Origin: Rivularia sp. T60_A2020_040
Lineage (GTDB): Bacteria > Cyanobacteriota > Cyanobacteriia > Cyanobacteriales > Nostocaceae
Direction: 5' to 3'
NCBI GenBank assembly: GCA_015272215.1
Contig: JACYMD010000119.1
Coordinates: forward strand, 1-34,918
Length of the DNA: 34,918 bases
Of this stretch, positions 33,888 to 34,918 are shown in pieces (within the stretch, counting starts at the first letter, position 1; each line of letters begins with the position of its first letter). The notes under the pieces are model-generated. The model searched no databases. It saw only the letters and a program-made list of their open reading frames with translations, and had not been told where the DNA came from. The translations under genes and the position numbers were made by a program.

Positions 33888-33951
33888 AGAAGTCGGGTTT
33901 TTATGACTGTTTTCTGTTGTTACGGATATTTATCCTAAAAACCCGACTTCT
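33888..33951. terminator. 16-bp perfect hairpin after the U32 gene
   Basis: agaagtcgggttttta at 33888-33903 pairs perfectly with taaaaacccgacttct at 33936-33951 across a 32-base loop. It sits 39 bp after the U32 stop codon and may end its transcript. The left arm also occurs at 23276. Confidence 0.55.
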
Positions 33952-33977
33952 TACCTCACAAGGTTGTTAATTAATAG

Positions 33978-34295
33978 TTGATAATTGATTCTGCACCAAA
34001 TTTGAATCCTTGGTATTTTCCCAGCATCGGTGAATACGCTTCCAAATTGGAAAAACAAGGTTTTGAAGTTATCTACAGTCATTTGTTTTCTCGTCCAACT
34101 TTATTGGAAGACAAAGATAATGGTTTAGCAAATTGGATAAAAATGTTTGCTGCAAATTTCTTGAAGGAATTATCTGAAAAAGAAAAGATGGTTGTAATTA
34201 ATGATGTAGAAAAACAGTTAAAATCAAAGCTTTATCAAGAAGGAAATTGGTTTGCAGACTATCGACGTATTCAGTTTAAAGCAATAAAAAAGTAG
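33978..34295 (+). pseudogene. C-terminal remnant of a class I SAM methyltransferase
   Basis: The 100 or so codons (Asn-Pro-Trp-Tyr-Phe-Pro-Ser-Ile-Gly-Glu-Tyr-Ala, then Leu-Ala-Asn-Trp-Ile-Lys-Met-Phe, then Trp-Phe-Ala-Asp-Tyr-Arg-Arg-Ile) match the C-terminal third of trans-aconitate-methyltransferase-like enzymes. The SAM-binding Rossmann part, about 150 residues, is absent: a stop codon (tag, 33975-33977) and then a repeat hairpin lie where it should be. The only possible start is a TTG at 33978. It is most likely a deletion remnant, unless the short protein has taken a new role; the remaining frame has no internal stop, so the loss may be recent. Confidence 0.7.
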
Positions 34296-34308
34296 GTTAA
34301 AGCTAACA

Positions 34309-34363
34309 GATTAACAATCAACCATCAACTATCAACTATCAATTATCAACCATCAACTATCAA
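34309..34363. repeat. Heptanucleotide STRR (atcaact / atcaacc)
   Basis: Seven to eight tandem 7-bp units between the methyltransferase remnant and the permease gene. Same family as 27208-27240. Confidence 0.65.
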
Positions 34364-34373
34364 CATTTTTATC

Positions 34374-34883
34374 ATGGAATCAATAATATTTTTATTCACC
34401 GCATCATTGCTTGCAGGAATCTTTAATGGTGTGGCTGGTGGTGGTGGTTTGATTGCGTTTCCTGCACTTTTAATAACAGGAGTACCAGCAATTAATGCTA
34501 ATGCTACTAATGCAGCAGCACTATGGTTTGGTACAGTTGCAAGTACTATTGCTTATCGTCGCGAATTTTCAACACAACGCAACTCATTACTATTATTAAG
34601 TTGCGTCAGCTTCATGGGAGGAATTATCGGTTCTTATTTACTTTTACACACATCTCAAGCTAAGTTTTCTGCTTTAATTCCCTACTTAATGTTAATAGCA
34701 ACGCTATTATTTATTGTTAGTCCACCATTAATTAAATGGTTAAACAAACGCAGTTTAAATTCATCTAATTTTCGTTTACCATTAATTATTATTTTAGCTT
34801 TACAGCTAGTTATCGCAATTTATGGAGGTTACTTTGGTGGTGGTAGCGGAATTTTGATGTTAGCGGGACTTAAACAATTATAA
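34374..34883 (+). CDS. TauE/SafE family permease, truncated at the C-terminus
   Basis: 169 residues of an inner-membrane permease of the TauE/SafE (DUF81) family, thought to export sulfite or organosulfonates. The N-terminal family motif Gly-Val-Ala-Gly-Gly-Gly-Gly-Leu-Ile-Ala-Phe-Pro-Ala-Leu is clear, and the start of the second repeat (Gly-Gly-Tyr-Phe-Gly-Gly-Gly-Ser-Gly-Ile-Leu-Met-Leu-Ala) is present at about 150-163. The protein then ends after Gly-Leu-Lys-Gln-Leu and a TAA at 34881, where intact members (about 250 residues) have a further 80 residues and about three membrane spans. Only 35 bases of the window follow, so an insertion or deletion just here is likely but its nature is not visible. 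Probably non-functional. Confidence 0.75.
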   Translation: MESIIFLFTASLLAGIFNGVAGGGGLIAFPALLITGVPAINANATNAAALWFGTVASTIAYRREFSTQRNSLLLLSCVSFMGGIIGSYLLLHTSQAKFSALIPYLMLIATLLFIVSPPLIKWLNKRSLNSSNFRLPLIIILALQLVIAIYGGYFGGGSGILMLAGLKQL

Positions 34884-34918
34884 GAGCAAAAATAGGTTAG
34901 AATACTTATGTAGCAAAT

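Overview
The window looks like chromosome of a filamentous, heterocyst-forming cyanobacterium (Nostocales: Nostoc, Calothrix or Rivularia type). The evidence is about ten HIP1 octamers (GCGATCGC, e.g. 8512, 10197, 19720, 22884, 26797), AT-rich DNA, many heptanucleotide short tandem repeats (STRRs) between genes, a nitrogenase-associated ArsC-like protein, a GH100 neutral invertase, a rubrerythrin and a PEP-CTERM protein. I saw no rRNA, tRNA, CRISPR array, prophage or intact insertion sequence.

Layout. 1-1340: the 3' part of a cupin gene, a small MITE-like element, and the nitrogenase-associated gene. 1341-2140: a gene-free gap with a terminator and hairpin repeats. 2141-10907: four plus-strand genes, namely a dynamin-like GTPase, a giant SrfB-like protein with an Hsp70/actin-type ATPase core, a membrane-anchored endonuclease/exonuclease/phosphatase (EEP) protein and an unrecognised protein. 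The first two are the best candidate for a poorly described system. 11097-12932: PBP2 on the minus strand. 13335-15675: a polyamine-type ABC ATPase and binding protein without permeases. 15864-16712: an unrecognised minus-strand gene. 16713-18019: a long AT-rich gap with a hairpin element and an NtcA-like site. 18020-19456: neutral invertase.

19613-30045 is mostly housekeeping: RsmB, a TerB-like protein, a PEP-CTERM protein, rubrerythrin, a DUF2805-type protein, PgeF, biotin ligase, an M23 peptidase, riboflavin synthase, a bifunctional nuclease and an Fe-S aldo/keto reductase. 30116 to the end shows decay: a Uma2 nuclease; an antitoxin-like gene followed by an internally deleted mazF; a U32 (RlhA-type) gene carrying three repeat-like insertions inside its reading frame; a methyltransferase reduced to its C-terminal third; and a shortened TauE/SafE permease.

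How the genes may work together. PBP2, PgeF and the M23 peptidase all act on peptidoglycan. RsmB and the U32 protein modify RNA. The invertase, rubrerythrin and nitrogenase-associated protein fit a nitrogen-fixing lifestyle. A strong secondary theme is repeat invasion: heptamer STRRs, 21-29 bp palindromes and 15-bp tandem units lie at gene ends throughout and in one case inside a coding sequence.
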